From an uncultured Aurantimonas sp. (GTDB lineage: Bacteria > Pseudomonadota > Alphaproteobacteria > Rhizobiales > Rhizobiaceae): DNA of 64,000 bases. Shown piece by piece: positions 49,875 through 56,728 of the stretch (positions are counted from its first letter, which is position 1; each line of letters opens with the position of its first letter). A program made the position numbers and the translations under genes. Below the pieces are notes generated by a model, which was given only the letters and a program-made list of their open reading frames with translations, made no database searches and was not told where the DNA came from. The DNA lies in NCBI GenBank assembly GCA_947488615.1, contig CANKZU010000004.1:62001-126000 (forward strand). The letters run 5' to 3'.

Positions 49875-50038
49875 GACGCCACCCACCAGATCGTCGGTGC
49901 CGCGAGCCGGACGCAGGCCCAGATCATGCAGACATGAAAGACGATGGAGGCGGTATCCCTCTTCGTATTCGCCCGCCAGGAGGCGACTATGCCGGTCAGG
50001 AAGATGACGAGAGCGATCCAGTCGAAGACAAATGGCAT
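49871..50038 (-). CDS. Small two-segment membrane protein (short ORF)
   Basis: 55 residues, MPFVFDWIALVIFLTGIVAS as first membrane segment and FHVCMIWACVRLAAPTIWWV as second. Start overlaps the MT-A70 stop (TGATG), stop overlaps the next start (ATGA), which strongly supports it as a real gene despite its size. Confidence 0.65.
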   Translation of the reverse strand: MPFVFDWIALVIFLTGIVASWRANTKRDTASIVFHVCMIWACVRLAAPTIWWVAS

Positions 50039-50631
50039 CAGGCGCCCTCCTCGAATTTGTCGGCTTCATCGCCCCACACATCCCATCCTCTGCGGGGCGT
50101 CCGCGAGAACACGTCCGCGCGGCGGGCGCCCGGCATCAACCGCTCGCAGATGGCGTAGAACTCTTCGGGCTTACGGCTGTGCTCGCGGGCGACGCCGCGG
50201 AAGATCGTGCGCGGGGTCCATGCCTGTCGCGGTTTGCCCTTGGCGGCGACGACTACGAGTTCTCCGGTTGTGCGAACCCGGTAGCCGGTCCCCATACGGA
50301 CCTTCCCGCTCGAATAGGTCTTCTCCCAGACCATGAAGGACTTGTAGTCGAAGCCCCAGCGACCGACACAGTCGATGGCGAGCGGCAGCTGTGGTGCGGT
50401 CGACCAGAGGTACAGAAGGCAGTGCTCGTCGGCGAGGTCGGCGACCGGAAGGCGCCTGATCTCCTCGTTCGACATGCAGTTGTAGTGGCGGGAGGCGGAC
50501 TTCCCGGCCCCCTCCTCGCTGTAGAGATTGAAATTCCACGGCGGATCGACGACGAGCAGCGTGTAGTAACGCAGCTCGAGCGGCGCGAAGAAGAAGGTTG
50601 CCGGCAGAGGCTCAAAGAAGCCCTCCATCAT
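50038..50631 (-). CDS. MT-A70 family adenine methyltransferase
   Basis: 197 residues from MMEGFFEPLPATFFFAPLEL; longer upstream extension overlaps the RuvC-like gene and is rejected. DPPW motif in LLVVDPPWNFNLYS, EEIRRLPVADLADEHCLLYL, WSTAPQLPLAIDCVGRWGFD and ARREHSRKPEEFYAICERL-type blocks are standard. N6-adenine methylation; third methylase of the operon. Confidence 0.92.
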   Translation of the reverse strand: MMEGFFEPLPATFFFAPLELRYYTLLVVDPPWNFNLYSEEGAGKSASRHYNCMSNEEIRRLPVADLADEHCLLYLWSTAPQLPLAIDCVGRWGFDYKSFMVWEKTYSSGKVRMGTGYRVRTTGELVVVAAKGKPRQAWTPRTIFRGVAREHSRKPEEFYAICERLMPGARRADVFSRTPRRGWDVWGDEADKFEEGA

Positions 50632-51236
50632 GGCCGGAACACCTTGCCGCGCTTCTTCGCCTCGGAGGCCACGACGAGGTCGTCGACGGGCGTCGCCAGC
50701 TTCGGCGCGATCAGCGTCTCGGCGAGCGACCAGCCGGCCAGCGCGTCGGTGCGGTCGAAGCCAGTGTCCTCGTCGCTCTCCGGATCGATCCAGCCGAGCC
50801 CAACGCATTTGCGCCAGGTGCGCTCCTTTCCCTCGTCTCCCTTGAAGGGCTTGCCGCGCTCGTCACGGCCGATGAAGTGATCGCGGATCTGGCCGACGGT
50901 CAGCTTCGTCATCGATCGGCTGCGATGGCCGAACCCGTAGGCTGCCGTCTCGATGGCGAACGCGATGCCCACGAGCGCGACGGTGGTCCTGAAATTGGTC
51001 TTCCCTTTGAGGAAGTGCGGCGAGACAGGCGACTCGTAGACGATCTCGTCCGGCTTCCGCTCGTCGATGAACTCGCGGACCTTGCGGATCACGCCCCAAC
51101 CGACGGCCCCATGCGAGGCCCCCTCGCCGGCCCACCGGAACGAGCCGGATTCCGGGGCCGAACCGGCGGGACCGCACGCCCAGCCGGTCGTCGTCGCGGC
51201 ATCGAAAAACAGAATGGTTGGGGTTGGTGATGGCAT
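50628..51236 (-). CDS. RuvC-like Holliday junction/crossover nuclease-like protein
   Basis: 202 residues from MPSPTPTILFFDAATTTGWA; the FFDAATTTGWACG start is the first Asp-containing strand of the RNase H/RuvC fold. DEIVYESPVSPHFL carries the Glu and FDRTDALAGWSLAE the last Asp pattern, as in phage RuvC-like endonucleases that resolve junctions before packaging. ATGA-coupled to MT-A70. Confidence 0.85.
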   Translation of the reverse strand: MPSPTPTILFFDAATTTGWACGPAGSAPESGSFRWAGEGASHGAVGWGVIRKVREFIDERKPDEIVYESPVSPHFLKGKTNFRTTVALVGIAFAIETAAYGFGHRSRSMTKLTVGQIRDHFIGRDERGKPFKGDEGKERTWRKCVGLGWIDPESDEDTGFDRTDALAGWSLAETLIAPKLATPVDDLVVASEAKKRGKVFRP

Positions 51237-51241
51237 CGACG

Positions 51242-51481
51242 TCACGTCCTCGGCCCGGGGTTCGGCGGGCGTGGAAAATCGGGTGCCGGTGCTATCGTTC
51301 CCCACGCCGCGCGGGCCGCGTTCTCGGTCGCATTGCGGTTGCCCTCGATCGGAACGAACGGACCGCAGGCACCGCACGCGCACTCCATGCGGGCGCCGCG
51401 GAGCATCCGAAATTTCAGCGCAGGTTTCTTGTCGCAGTGCGGACAGCAGCCGAGGGGACCCGAGATCGGAATGAAGACCAT
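51242..51481 (-). CDS. Lar-like restriction alleviation protein
   Basis: 79 residues with the paired zinc-binding cysteines GCCPHCDKKPALKF and MECACGACGPFVP, and an ARAAWGTI end resembling AxxxWN of Lar proteins. Lar relieves host type I restriction by stimulating methylation. Located in the same operon as three methyltransferases. Confidence 0.75.
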   Translation of the reverse strand: MVFIPISGPLGCCPHCDKKPALKFRMLRGARMECACGACGPFVPIEGNRNATENAARAAWGTIAPAPDFPRPPNPGPRT

Positions 51482-51599
51482 GGAAATCTCACCATTGAGG
51501 GGGTGGCCGCCGATCCCCCTGGATACGAGGGGAACGGGGTTCGGCGGCCTATCCGTCCGGTCTCTTTGTCTGGCGGCGGGACAACCGGACGGGGTTCGG

Positions 51600-52127
51600 T
51601 CAGGCGGTGGCGGCGGCTTTTGACCGGTTCGCCCGCGCCTTTTTCGGATCGAGTGACGTGACGTTTTCCGGCTGATCGAAAGCCTCGGCGTCGGCCACCT
51701 TCTGCGCCGCGATCTTTTCGCGCTCCTCGTCGGCCTCGACCGCGCCGACGATCGCGGCGGTGGTGTCGTCCTGGGCGGCGCCGTCGCGTTCGACCGCGGC
51801 TGCGCCGAGCGGGGAGTCGGCGAAGTCGCCGAGTGCCTCGCGGATGTCGTCGAACAGCGCCGCGTCGTCGTCCTCGAGATCTTCGCGGAGAGCCTTGGCC
51901 TTTGCCTCGTGCTCCCGAACCTTGATCACCGCCTTGACCGATTTCTTGGTCAGGCCGGCGTCCTTCGCCTCGTCGAGGATGGCGTTGATGTCGTTCTGGA
52001 TTTCGCCGCAACGCTTCATGTAGACGCCGTGCGCCGACGCCTTGTCCTTGTTGCACCGCTCGATGCGATCAACGAAATCCCGCATGTCGCCTTGGTCGGC
52101 GCGGTTTTTCAAATTGCCTGCCATCAT
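51600..52127 (-). CDS. GapR/DUF2312-like helical protein
   Basis: 175 residues. The segment MRDFVDRIERCNKDKASAHG followed by ILDEAKDAGLTKKSVKAVIK closely resembles GapR/DUF2312, the nucleoid-associated alphaproteobacterial protein that binds overtwisted DNA. The C-terminal 60 residues are acidic then basic and probably disordered. A phage copy may help replication of phage DNA. Good ribosome site AAGGAG. Confidence 0.75.
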   Translation of the reverse strand: MMAGNLKNRADQGDMRDFVDRIERCNKDKASAHGVYMKRCGEIQNDINAILDEAKDAGLTKKSVKAVIKVREHEAKAKALREDLEDDDAALFDDIREALGDFADSPLGAAAVERDGAAQDDTTAAIVGAVEADEEREKIAAQKVADAEAFDQPENVTSLDPKKARANRSKAAATA

Positions 52128-52501
52128 TTTGCTCCTTCGCTTCGACGGTCGATCGCGCGCCGTCCGTGCAGCGGATCACCGAAGATCCGGCCTGTCAGGT
52201 CGCGGGTGTCTGTGGGGATTTCTGCGAGCCGTGCCTCGATTTCGCTGCGGTCCGCCTTGACCGAGCCGCCAGAGGTCTGTGCTCGCGTTATCTCAGGCTT
52301 CCTGCGGGCTGCGTTCGCCTTGGCGAGGTTCGGCCCACCGTTCATCGCGCCGACGCTTAATGGCGCGACCGGTTCGATGGCGTTGAGGATTTTTTCCTCT
52401 GGCTCAGCCAGCATCTTGGCGATCGTCGCGGTCGGTGATCCGGCCTGCCGCATCCGACGGGCAATCTCCACCTTCACCTTCGACAGCGGACCAGGCGCCA
52501 T
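52124..52501 (-). CDS. Hypothetical regulatory-type protein
   Basis: 125 residues from MAPGPLSKVKVEIARRMRQA, helical and basic, with an HTH-like start (RRMRQAGSPTATIAKMLAEP). Starts at TGATG with upstream gene and is ATGA-coupled to the GapR-like gene. Probable DNA-binding early protein. Confidence 0.65.
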   Translation of the reverse strand: MAPGPLSKVKVEIARRMRQAGSPTATIAKMLAEPEEKILNAIEPVAPLSVGAMNGGPNLAKANAARRKPEITRAQTSGGSVKADRSEIEARLAEIPTDTRDLTGRIFGDPLHGRRAIDRRSEGAK

Positions 52502-52938
52502 CACTGAATAGCTCCGGCGCCATGCGCTTCGCCCTGGCGCGGTAGTGCTCTCGCAACATGATCGCGTCGAACACAAGCCTGTCGGCCCGCGATGCGGCCA
52601 AGCGCCGCCATCTGTTTGCCAGTAAGAGCCTCGCCCTCCGCGGCAAGAAACGCCGCCAGCCGGTTGGTGGTGGCGATGAATTCTCGGTGCTCACGCTGAG
52701 CCTCCCGTAGGGCTTTGAGTTCCTGAAGCGCCACCACCTCGTGATGGTCGACGCGACGCACCTCGCCGTAGAACCAGGTTTTCACCCGGCTCCACTTCAA
52801 GGACTCCAGGCGCAGCGGAAACCGCTCGTCGACGAGCCCGGCATGGACGGCGCTGACCCTGCGCTTCCAGTTTCCTTCGGGCGCAAGAAGAGCACCGAGC
52901 TCAAGCGTGAGCTCTTGCGCCAATGTGACGCTAGACAT
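52501..52938 (-). CDS. Hypothetical early protein
   Basis: 145 residues from MSSVTLAQELTLELGALLAP, with GAGGGG upstream; a longer form from 53019 would overlap the small gene before it. Conserved-looking LKWSRVKTWFYGEVRRVDHH and VALQELKALREAQREHREFI segments occur in other Rhizobiales phages. Position just after cro suggests an early regulator. Confidence 0.65.
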   Translation of the reverse strand: MSSVTLAQELTLELGALLAPEGNWKRRVSAVHAGLVDERFPLRLESLKWSRVKTWFYGEVRRVDHHEVVALQELKALREAQREHREFIATTNRLAAFLAAEGEALTGKQMAALGRIAGRQACVRRDHVARALPRQGEAHGAGAIQ

Positions 52939-53185
52939 GGGCAAACCCCTCGCCGGCTGGTGCTCGGAATTTCTTTCCGAGATCTTGGAGGTCATTTCGG
53001 AGTGGACAGAATGTCGCATGGCTACCTTCCCTCTCAGCGACGAGAGAGGAGTGAAGCGATGACGACAAAGTTTCGAGGACGGCCGACGCGCCGAGCACGC
53101 GCCCCACCACGCCAACAGGCACGCAAAGGGACGGAAGGTGCGCGCTTGCACGATTGCGGAAAGATTTGCGCGCGGGGGTGTTCAT
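52931..53185 (-). CDS. Possible small gene after cro
   Basis: 84 residues with ATGA overlap to cro and an 8-nt overlap with the next gene, so it fits the operon's packing. The composition (MNTPARKSFRNRASAHLPSL) is only moderately protein-like, and a stray copy of the CAAYYRTG motif lies within it on the same strand. Uncertain. Confidence 0.35.
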   Translation of the reverse strand: MNTPARKSFRNRASAHLPSLCVPVGVVGRVLGASAVLETLSSSLHSSLVAEREGSHATFCPLRNDLQDLGKKFRAPAGEGFAHV

Positions 53186-53472
53186 TGGCCCGTCACCTCG
53201 ACGGGCTGCTGGACCGCGTCATCGCCGTTCGAGGCGGAGCGGTTCGCCAGCATGTAGTTCCGGCGAACGGTGTGGATGTCATTGATCGACACCTCGCCGC
53301 CGGTGATCAATACGATTTTATCGGCGATCAAAGCATCGACCGCATGAACGCCGCGTTCGATCCGGCTCACGGTCGTCGCCAGGCTCGCCGGGCTGCTGCC
53401 TTTGATCCCAAGCTTTTCAGCTATTTCGAGCAGCGTAAGGCCCTGCTTCTGGCGCCATTTGCGAAGTTCCAT
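53182..53472 (-). CDS. Cro-like HTH repressor, probably from a leaderless mRNA
   Basis: 96 residues from MELRKWRQKQGLTLLEIAEK; an upstream in-frame GTG (53481) lies inside the -10 box and cannot be transcribed from that promoter. XRE helix-turn-helix: TLLEIAEKLGIKGSSPASLA. The promoter TTGACA-N17-GCTAAG places the RNA start only a few nt before this ATG, and no ribosome site is visible. Divergent from the CI-like gene, it is the Cro analogue. Confidence 0.85.
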   Translation of the reverse strand: MELRKWRQKQGLTLLEIAEKLGIKGSSPASLATTVSRIERGVHAVDALIADKIVLITGGEVSINDIHTVRRNYMLANRSASNGDDAVQQPVEVTGQ

Positions 53473-53480
53473 GATCAGCA

Positions 53481-53509
53481 CTTAGCAACGGACGCTAAGG
53501 CGCTGTCAA
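53481..53509 (-). promoter_or_regulatory. Leftward early promoter with embedded operator
   Basis: On the minus strand TTGACA (53509-53504), 17-nt spacer, GCTAAG (53486-53481). An operator-like site (53482-53498, TTAGC-N7-GCTAA) fills the spacer and -10. Layout is nearly base-for-base that of the rightward recombination promoter at 54779-54807. Confidence 0.7.
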
Positions 53510-53556
53510 GTGAATTAGCGCGCTTTGCGAATGAATAGATAGGCGTTTTGCGCTAA
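53482..53556. promoter_or_regulatory. CI/Cro operator cluster
   Basis: Three 17-bp sites fit TTAGCG-N5-CGCTAA: 53482-53498 (one arm mismatch), 53515-53531 (weaker right arm TGCGAA) and 53540-53556 (TAGGCG-N5-CGCTAA). Spacing 33 and 25 bp. The third covers the AAGG ribosome site of the repressor gene, the first covers the cro promoter. Confidence 0.75.
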
Positions 53557-53565
53557 GGCACTGAA

Positions 53566-54186
53566 ATGTCTAATGAGATTTCTACAATTCGGAAGCTGCG
53601 CGGAATGTCCCAGGTGGACTTGGCCGAAAAGCTTGGCGTTCACGTCACGACGATGAACAGGATGGAGCGAAGCAGCTCGCCGCCTTCCGGCGGGCGGCTG
53701 GAGCAAATCGCACGGATCCTGCAATCCACGCCCGCTGAATTGGTTGGCGGCGCCGGCCCTCATTCGGTGCCGATCATGGGCTATGTCGGCGCCGGTGCCG
53801 AGATCATGCCGGAGTTCGAGCAGGTTCCCCCGGAAGGACTGGACACCGTCGACGTGCCGTTCGCGGTGCCCGAAGGCATCATCGGTTTTGCGGTTCGCGG
53901 TGATTCGATGCTGCCGCGGTTCAACGAAGGCGACGTGGTTCTGGTCTTTGCCGAGCAACGGCGCGCCACCCACACATTTTACGGCGAGGAGGCCGCCGTT
54001 CGCACGACAGACGGGCGTCGCTTCCTCAAGCAGATCATGCGCGACGGAAATGCCTTCGCGTTGTGGTCATGGAACGCGCGCCCGATCACCGGCGTACTCC
54101 TGGAATGGATCGGTGAGATCTTTACGATCATCCCGGCGAGTCAATTTCGCCGGACCTCCGTGTCAGCCGCTCTCCGCGAGGCCTGA
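53566..54186 (+). CDS. CI/LexA-like repressor, S24 peptidase
   Basis: 206 residues. N-terminal XRE HTH (GMSQVDLAEKLGVHVTTMNR), linker with AGP, and a C-terminal S24 domain: Ser in RGDSMLPRFNEGD and Lys in RTTDGRRFLKQI. The cleavage site is probably VGAGAE-type. RecA-stimulated self-cleavage would link induction to DNA damage. Diverges from cro across a three-site operator. Confidence 0.93.
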   Translation: MSNEISTIRKLRGMSQVDLAEKLGVHVTTMNRMERSSSPPSGGRLEQIARILQSTPAELVGGAGPHSVPIMGYVGAGAEIMPEFEQVPPEGLDTVDVPFAVPEGIIGFAVRGDSMLPRFNEGDVVLVFAEQRRATHTFYGEEAAVRTTDGRRFLKQIMRDGNAFALWSWNARPITGVLLEWIGEIFTIIPASQFRRTSVSAALREA

Positions 54187-54189
54187 TCG

Positions 54190-54447
54190 ATGCCTACCGT
54201 CGTGATCATCCTGTCTGCTCTCCTGTCGGCTGCCGCGCAAGATCTGACGGCGGCCGAATACGCTGAGCTGGGAACCTTTTCCCGCGCCGGGATCACTCGG
54301 CAGATCGCCGAGGACGAAGGGGTTTCCTGGATGGATTTGAACGCCTGCGTGATCGACGCAGGCTACGATCCCGAAACGAGGGACGCGCTTCTGGCAGAGG
54401 TTGTTCCAGCGTGCCTCCGTTGGGTGAGGAACCAGGCGGAGCGCTAA
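54190..54447 (+). CDS. Small exported protein cotranscribed with the repressor
   Basis: 85 residues starting MPTVVIILSALLSAAAQDLT, a signal peptide, 3 nt after the repressor stop. Mature part has two cysteines (NACVIDAG, PACLRW). Genes cotranscribed with cI are expressed in lysogens, so an immunity or superinfection-exclusion role is possible (inference). Confidence 0.65.
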   Translation: MPTVVIILSALLSAAAQDLTAAEYAELGTFSRAGITRQIAEDEGVSWMDLNACVIDAGYDPETRDALLAEVVPACLRWVRNQAER

Positions 54448-54529
54448 CGATCGCCTGACTTCGCGACGTGATTCGCCGCGCGGAAGACCGAAATTATTCC
54501 TTGCAAAACCATCTGTCATGCGCCACGCG

Positions 54530-54549
54530 CGCACGCCTTCAGGCGTGCG
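54530..54549 (+). terminator. GC-rich hairpin after the repressor operon
   Basis: CGCACGCC-TTCA-GGCGTGCG, 8-bp perfect stem, 4-nt loop, no T-run. A second perfect stem (54660-54684, 10 bp) lies before the rightward promoter; together they may separate the lysogenic transcript from the rightward operon. Confidence 0.5.
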
Positions 54550-54659
54550 TCCGCGCGGAGGAAGTAATCCTACGTTAGAGTTATATCCTTATAGGGCGTA
54601 GGCGCCGAAACGTTTGTCTCGGCGTTGCGAATCACATTCAACGATGCACTCCGTCGCAG

Positions 54660-54684
54660 GGGCGGTCTCTCGGTGAGACCGCCC
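54660..54684 (+). terminator. Perfect 10-bp hairpin upstream of the recombination promoter
   Basis: GGGCGGTCTC-TCGGT-GAGACCGCCC, strong stem without a T-run, in the 380-nt gap after the exported gene. No gene was found in this gap. Confidence 0.5.
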
Positions 54685-54754
54685 GCCGGGACCGTCGCGC
54701 CCTTCGTTCCAAGGTTTGTGGTTCCGCGTGAGCCGAGCGGCAGGAAATGGCGAC

Positions 54755-54806
54755 TTAGCGTTTCATGCAAATCTTGGCTTGACATTGGCTTAGCGTCTGG
54801 CGCTAA
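54755..54806 (+). promoter_or_regulatory. Rightward recombination promoter with two operators
   Basis: TTGACA (54779-54784), 17-nt spacer, GCTAAC (54802-54807). A perfect operator palindrome TTAGCG-TCTGG-CGCTAA (54790-54806) lies within spacer and -10; a weaker one (54755-54771) lies upstream, 35 bp away. CI would repress this operon as it represses cro. Confidence 0.75.
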
Positions 54807-54828
54807 CTACCGGCGAAGGAGATTTCCG

Positions 54829-54984
54829 ATGCCGGCTCACATGCCATCGTCCGATGCCAAAGCCCTGATCGCTGCCTGGATGCGCGGCGAGACTCTGGCG
54901 CCCACCGATCTGACCCGTGTCCTCGCAACCCTGGCTGACGGCTATGCGTCTGCGCTGGCCATGTCGTTCGGGGCGACGCGTTGA
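54829..54984 (+). CDS. Small hypothetical protein, first gene of the recombination operon
   Basis: 51 residues from ATG with GAAGGAG, 22 nt after the -10. MPAHMPSSDAKALIAAWMRG then an ALADG helix end. Its stop overlaps the TTG start of the exonuclease. Family unknown. Confidence 0.7.
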   Translation: MPAHMPSSDAKALIAAWMRGETLAPTDLTRVLATLADGYASALAMSFGATR

Positions 54985-55934
54985 ACGTCAAGACCATCCT
55001 CCCGGCCGACGAGGCCGCGTGGCACAAGGCGCGATCGAAGGACGTGACCGCCTCGGTGGCCGGCGCTCTGCTTGGCGTCCATGAATACGCGACCGCCTAT
55101 TCGCTGTGGGCGGAAAAGACCTACCGGGTCGCTCGTGATGCGGACGAGAACAAGGCGATGCAGCGCGGCCGTCTGCTCGAGCCGGTGGCGATCCAGCTGC
55201 TGCGCGAGGAGCGTCCAACCTGGACGGTCGACTACAAGAACGACCGCGCATATTTCCGCGACCCCGGTCTACGCATTGGCTGCACGCCCGATGCTTTCGG
55301 CTATCGCGACGACATCGGCGGGCGCGGCGTCATCCAGGTGAAGACGGTCGCGCAGACGGCCTTCCGGAAGAAATGGGTCGACCCCGATACCGGCGATGTC
55401 GTCCCGCCACTCTGGATCGCTGTCCAGGTTCTCATCGAGGCGAAGCTGACCGGCGCCTCTTGGGCGAGCGTCGCGTTGCTGATCGTGGGTGAAGGAACGC
55501 TCGACCTCGAGATCATCGACGTGCCGATTCATGACGGTGTCTGGCGCCGCATCCAGAAGGCCGTCGCCGAGTTCTGGACGATCATCGAAGCCGATGCGGA
55601 AATGGACCCGGATTGGGGACGCGATGGCCGCACGGTCATGCGTGTCTTCGAGGAAAGCGAGCCTGAACGCATCGACCTGTCCGCTCTCGACGGCATCGAC
55701 GCGCTGATCGACCGCTACCAGAAGGCCGGCGACGCCGTCCGCGCGGCCACCGCGCTCCGCGAAGACCTCAAGCCGCAGCTGATCTACGCCCTCGGCAATG
55801 CCGAATGCGGCGAGACCGCGCGCTTCGAGCTGTCCGCCCTCACCCAACGCAAGCAGTCAACCATCGTGAAGGGTTCGGTCAGCCGCGTCCTTCGCATCAA
55901 ACCGAAGAAGGAAAGCTACGATGGCCGATTCTGA
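54981..55934 (+). CDS. YqaJ-type viral recombinase exonuclease
   Basis: 317 residues from TTG overlapping the previous stop. RGRLLEPVAIQLLREE, GCTPDAFGY, VIQVKTVAQTAFRKKW and PPLWIAVQVLIEAKLTGASW give the PD-(D/E)xK exonuclease pattern (Glu, Asp, Glu/Lys). It digests one strand of dsDNA ends for annealing-based recombination, partner to the protein at 56729. Confidence 0.9.
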   Translation: MNVKTILPADEAAWHKARSKDVTASVAGALLGVHEYATAYSLWAEKTYRVARDADENKAMQRGRLLEPVAIQLLREERPTWTVDYKNDRAYFRDPGLRIGCTPDAFGYRDDIGGRGVIQVKTVAQTAFRKKWVDPDTGDVVPPLWIAVQVLIEAKLTGASWASVALLIVGEGTLDLEIIDVPIHDGVWRRIQKAVAEFWTIIEADAEMDPDWGRDGRTVMRVFEESEPERIDLSALDGIDALIDRYQKAGDAVRAATALREDLKPQLIYALGNAECGETARFELSALTQRKQSTIVKGSVSRVLRIKPKKESYDGRF

Positions 55935-56697
55935 CACTCTGGAAGCCGAGAATCCACGCGCGGTCATCGGCGGGAACAACCCACCATCGATCGCCGCCGT
56001 GCTCGCCGAGAAACAGGCCTCGCTTGTCGCGGAGGTCGAGGCCATCGCGGAGGATGCGAACGGTCTGCCAAAAAAGATCGAGGACGACGAGAAGGCCGGC
56101 GACGTCGCGAAGGTCGTCAAAGACGCGCGCGCCCTCGGCAAGCGGGTCGACGAGATCCGCAAGAAGGAAAACGAACCGCACAGCGATGCGATCAAGGCGA
56201 CGAACACCTTCTTCAACCTGCTTGCCGATCGGCTGACCCGTATCGGCGATGCTTTGACCGAACGTCTCGATACCCGCCGGCGGGAAGTCGTGGCCGCGGA
56301 GCGCCGCCGCCTCGCCGAGGAACACGAGCGCGAGCAGGTTGAGGCCAAGCGCCTCGCGGAAGAGGCGGCGTCGACCAAGCAGGGCAGCGTCGCCGAGGAG
56401 ATCGCCCGCAAGGAGGCCGAGGAGGCGCAGGCGCGTGCCGATCGCGCGCGCCGTGCCGCGATGTCCGAACGGCCTGGCTTCGGTCCGACGCGCACCACCG
56501 GCGGCACTGTGTCGACCAGCGGCCGGTGGACCGCTGCGATCGATGACGCTTCAAAGATCGACCTCAACAAGATGCGCTCCGTCGTCTCGCTCGCCGACAT
56601 GGAGAAGATCGCCAAGGCGTTCGCTCGCAAGAACAAGGACACGGTCGCGGTCAAAGGCGTCCGGTTCTTCAAGGACGATAAGACGTCCGTCCGCTGA
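55921..56697 (+). CDS. Coiled-coil protein of the recombination operon
   Basis: 258 residues. Almost entirely helical and charged between residues 25 and 170 (VKDARALGKRVDEIRKKENE, TRRREVVAAERRRLAEEHER), a Gly/Ser linker, and a C-terminal 70-residue domain (DASKIDLNKMRSVVSLADME). Resembles proteins found beside phage single-strand annealing proteins. Overlaps the exonuclease gene. No exact family. Confidence 0.75.
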   Translation: MADSDTLEAENPRAVIGGNNPPSIAAVLAEKQASLVAEVEAIAEDANGLPKKIEDDEKAGDVAKVVKDARALGKRVDEIRKKENEPHSDAIKATNTFFNLLADRLTRIGDALTERLDTRRREVVAAERRRLAEEHEREQVEAKRLAEEAASTKQGSVAEEIARKEAEEAQARADRARRAAMSERPGFGPTRTTGGTVSTSGRWTAAIDDASKIDLNKMRSVVSLADMEKIAKAFARKNKDTVAVKGVRFFKDDKTSVR

Positions 56698-56728
56698 GGC
56701 GGCGTCCGCCAAACAAAGGAACACCGCT

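Noticed and set aside
53148..53157. Minus-strand GCAATCGTGC matching the hairpin element
   Set aside because: No outer base pair, no start codon within 100 nt downstream, inside a possible coding frame; one chance 10-mer in 64 kb is not surprising.
53059..53538. Plus-strand ORF with a GAGGAG ribosome site running antisense to cro
   Set aside because: Arg-rich, opposite a clear HTH gene and its promoter.
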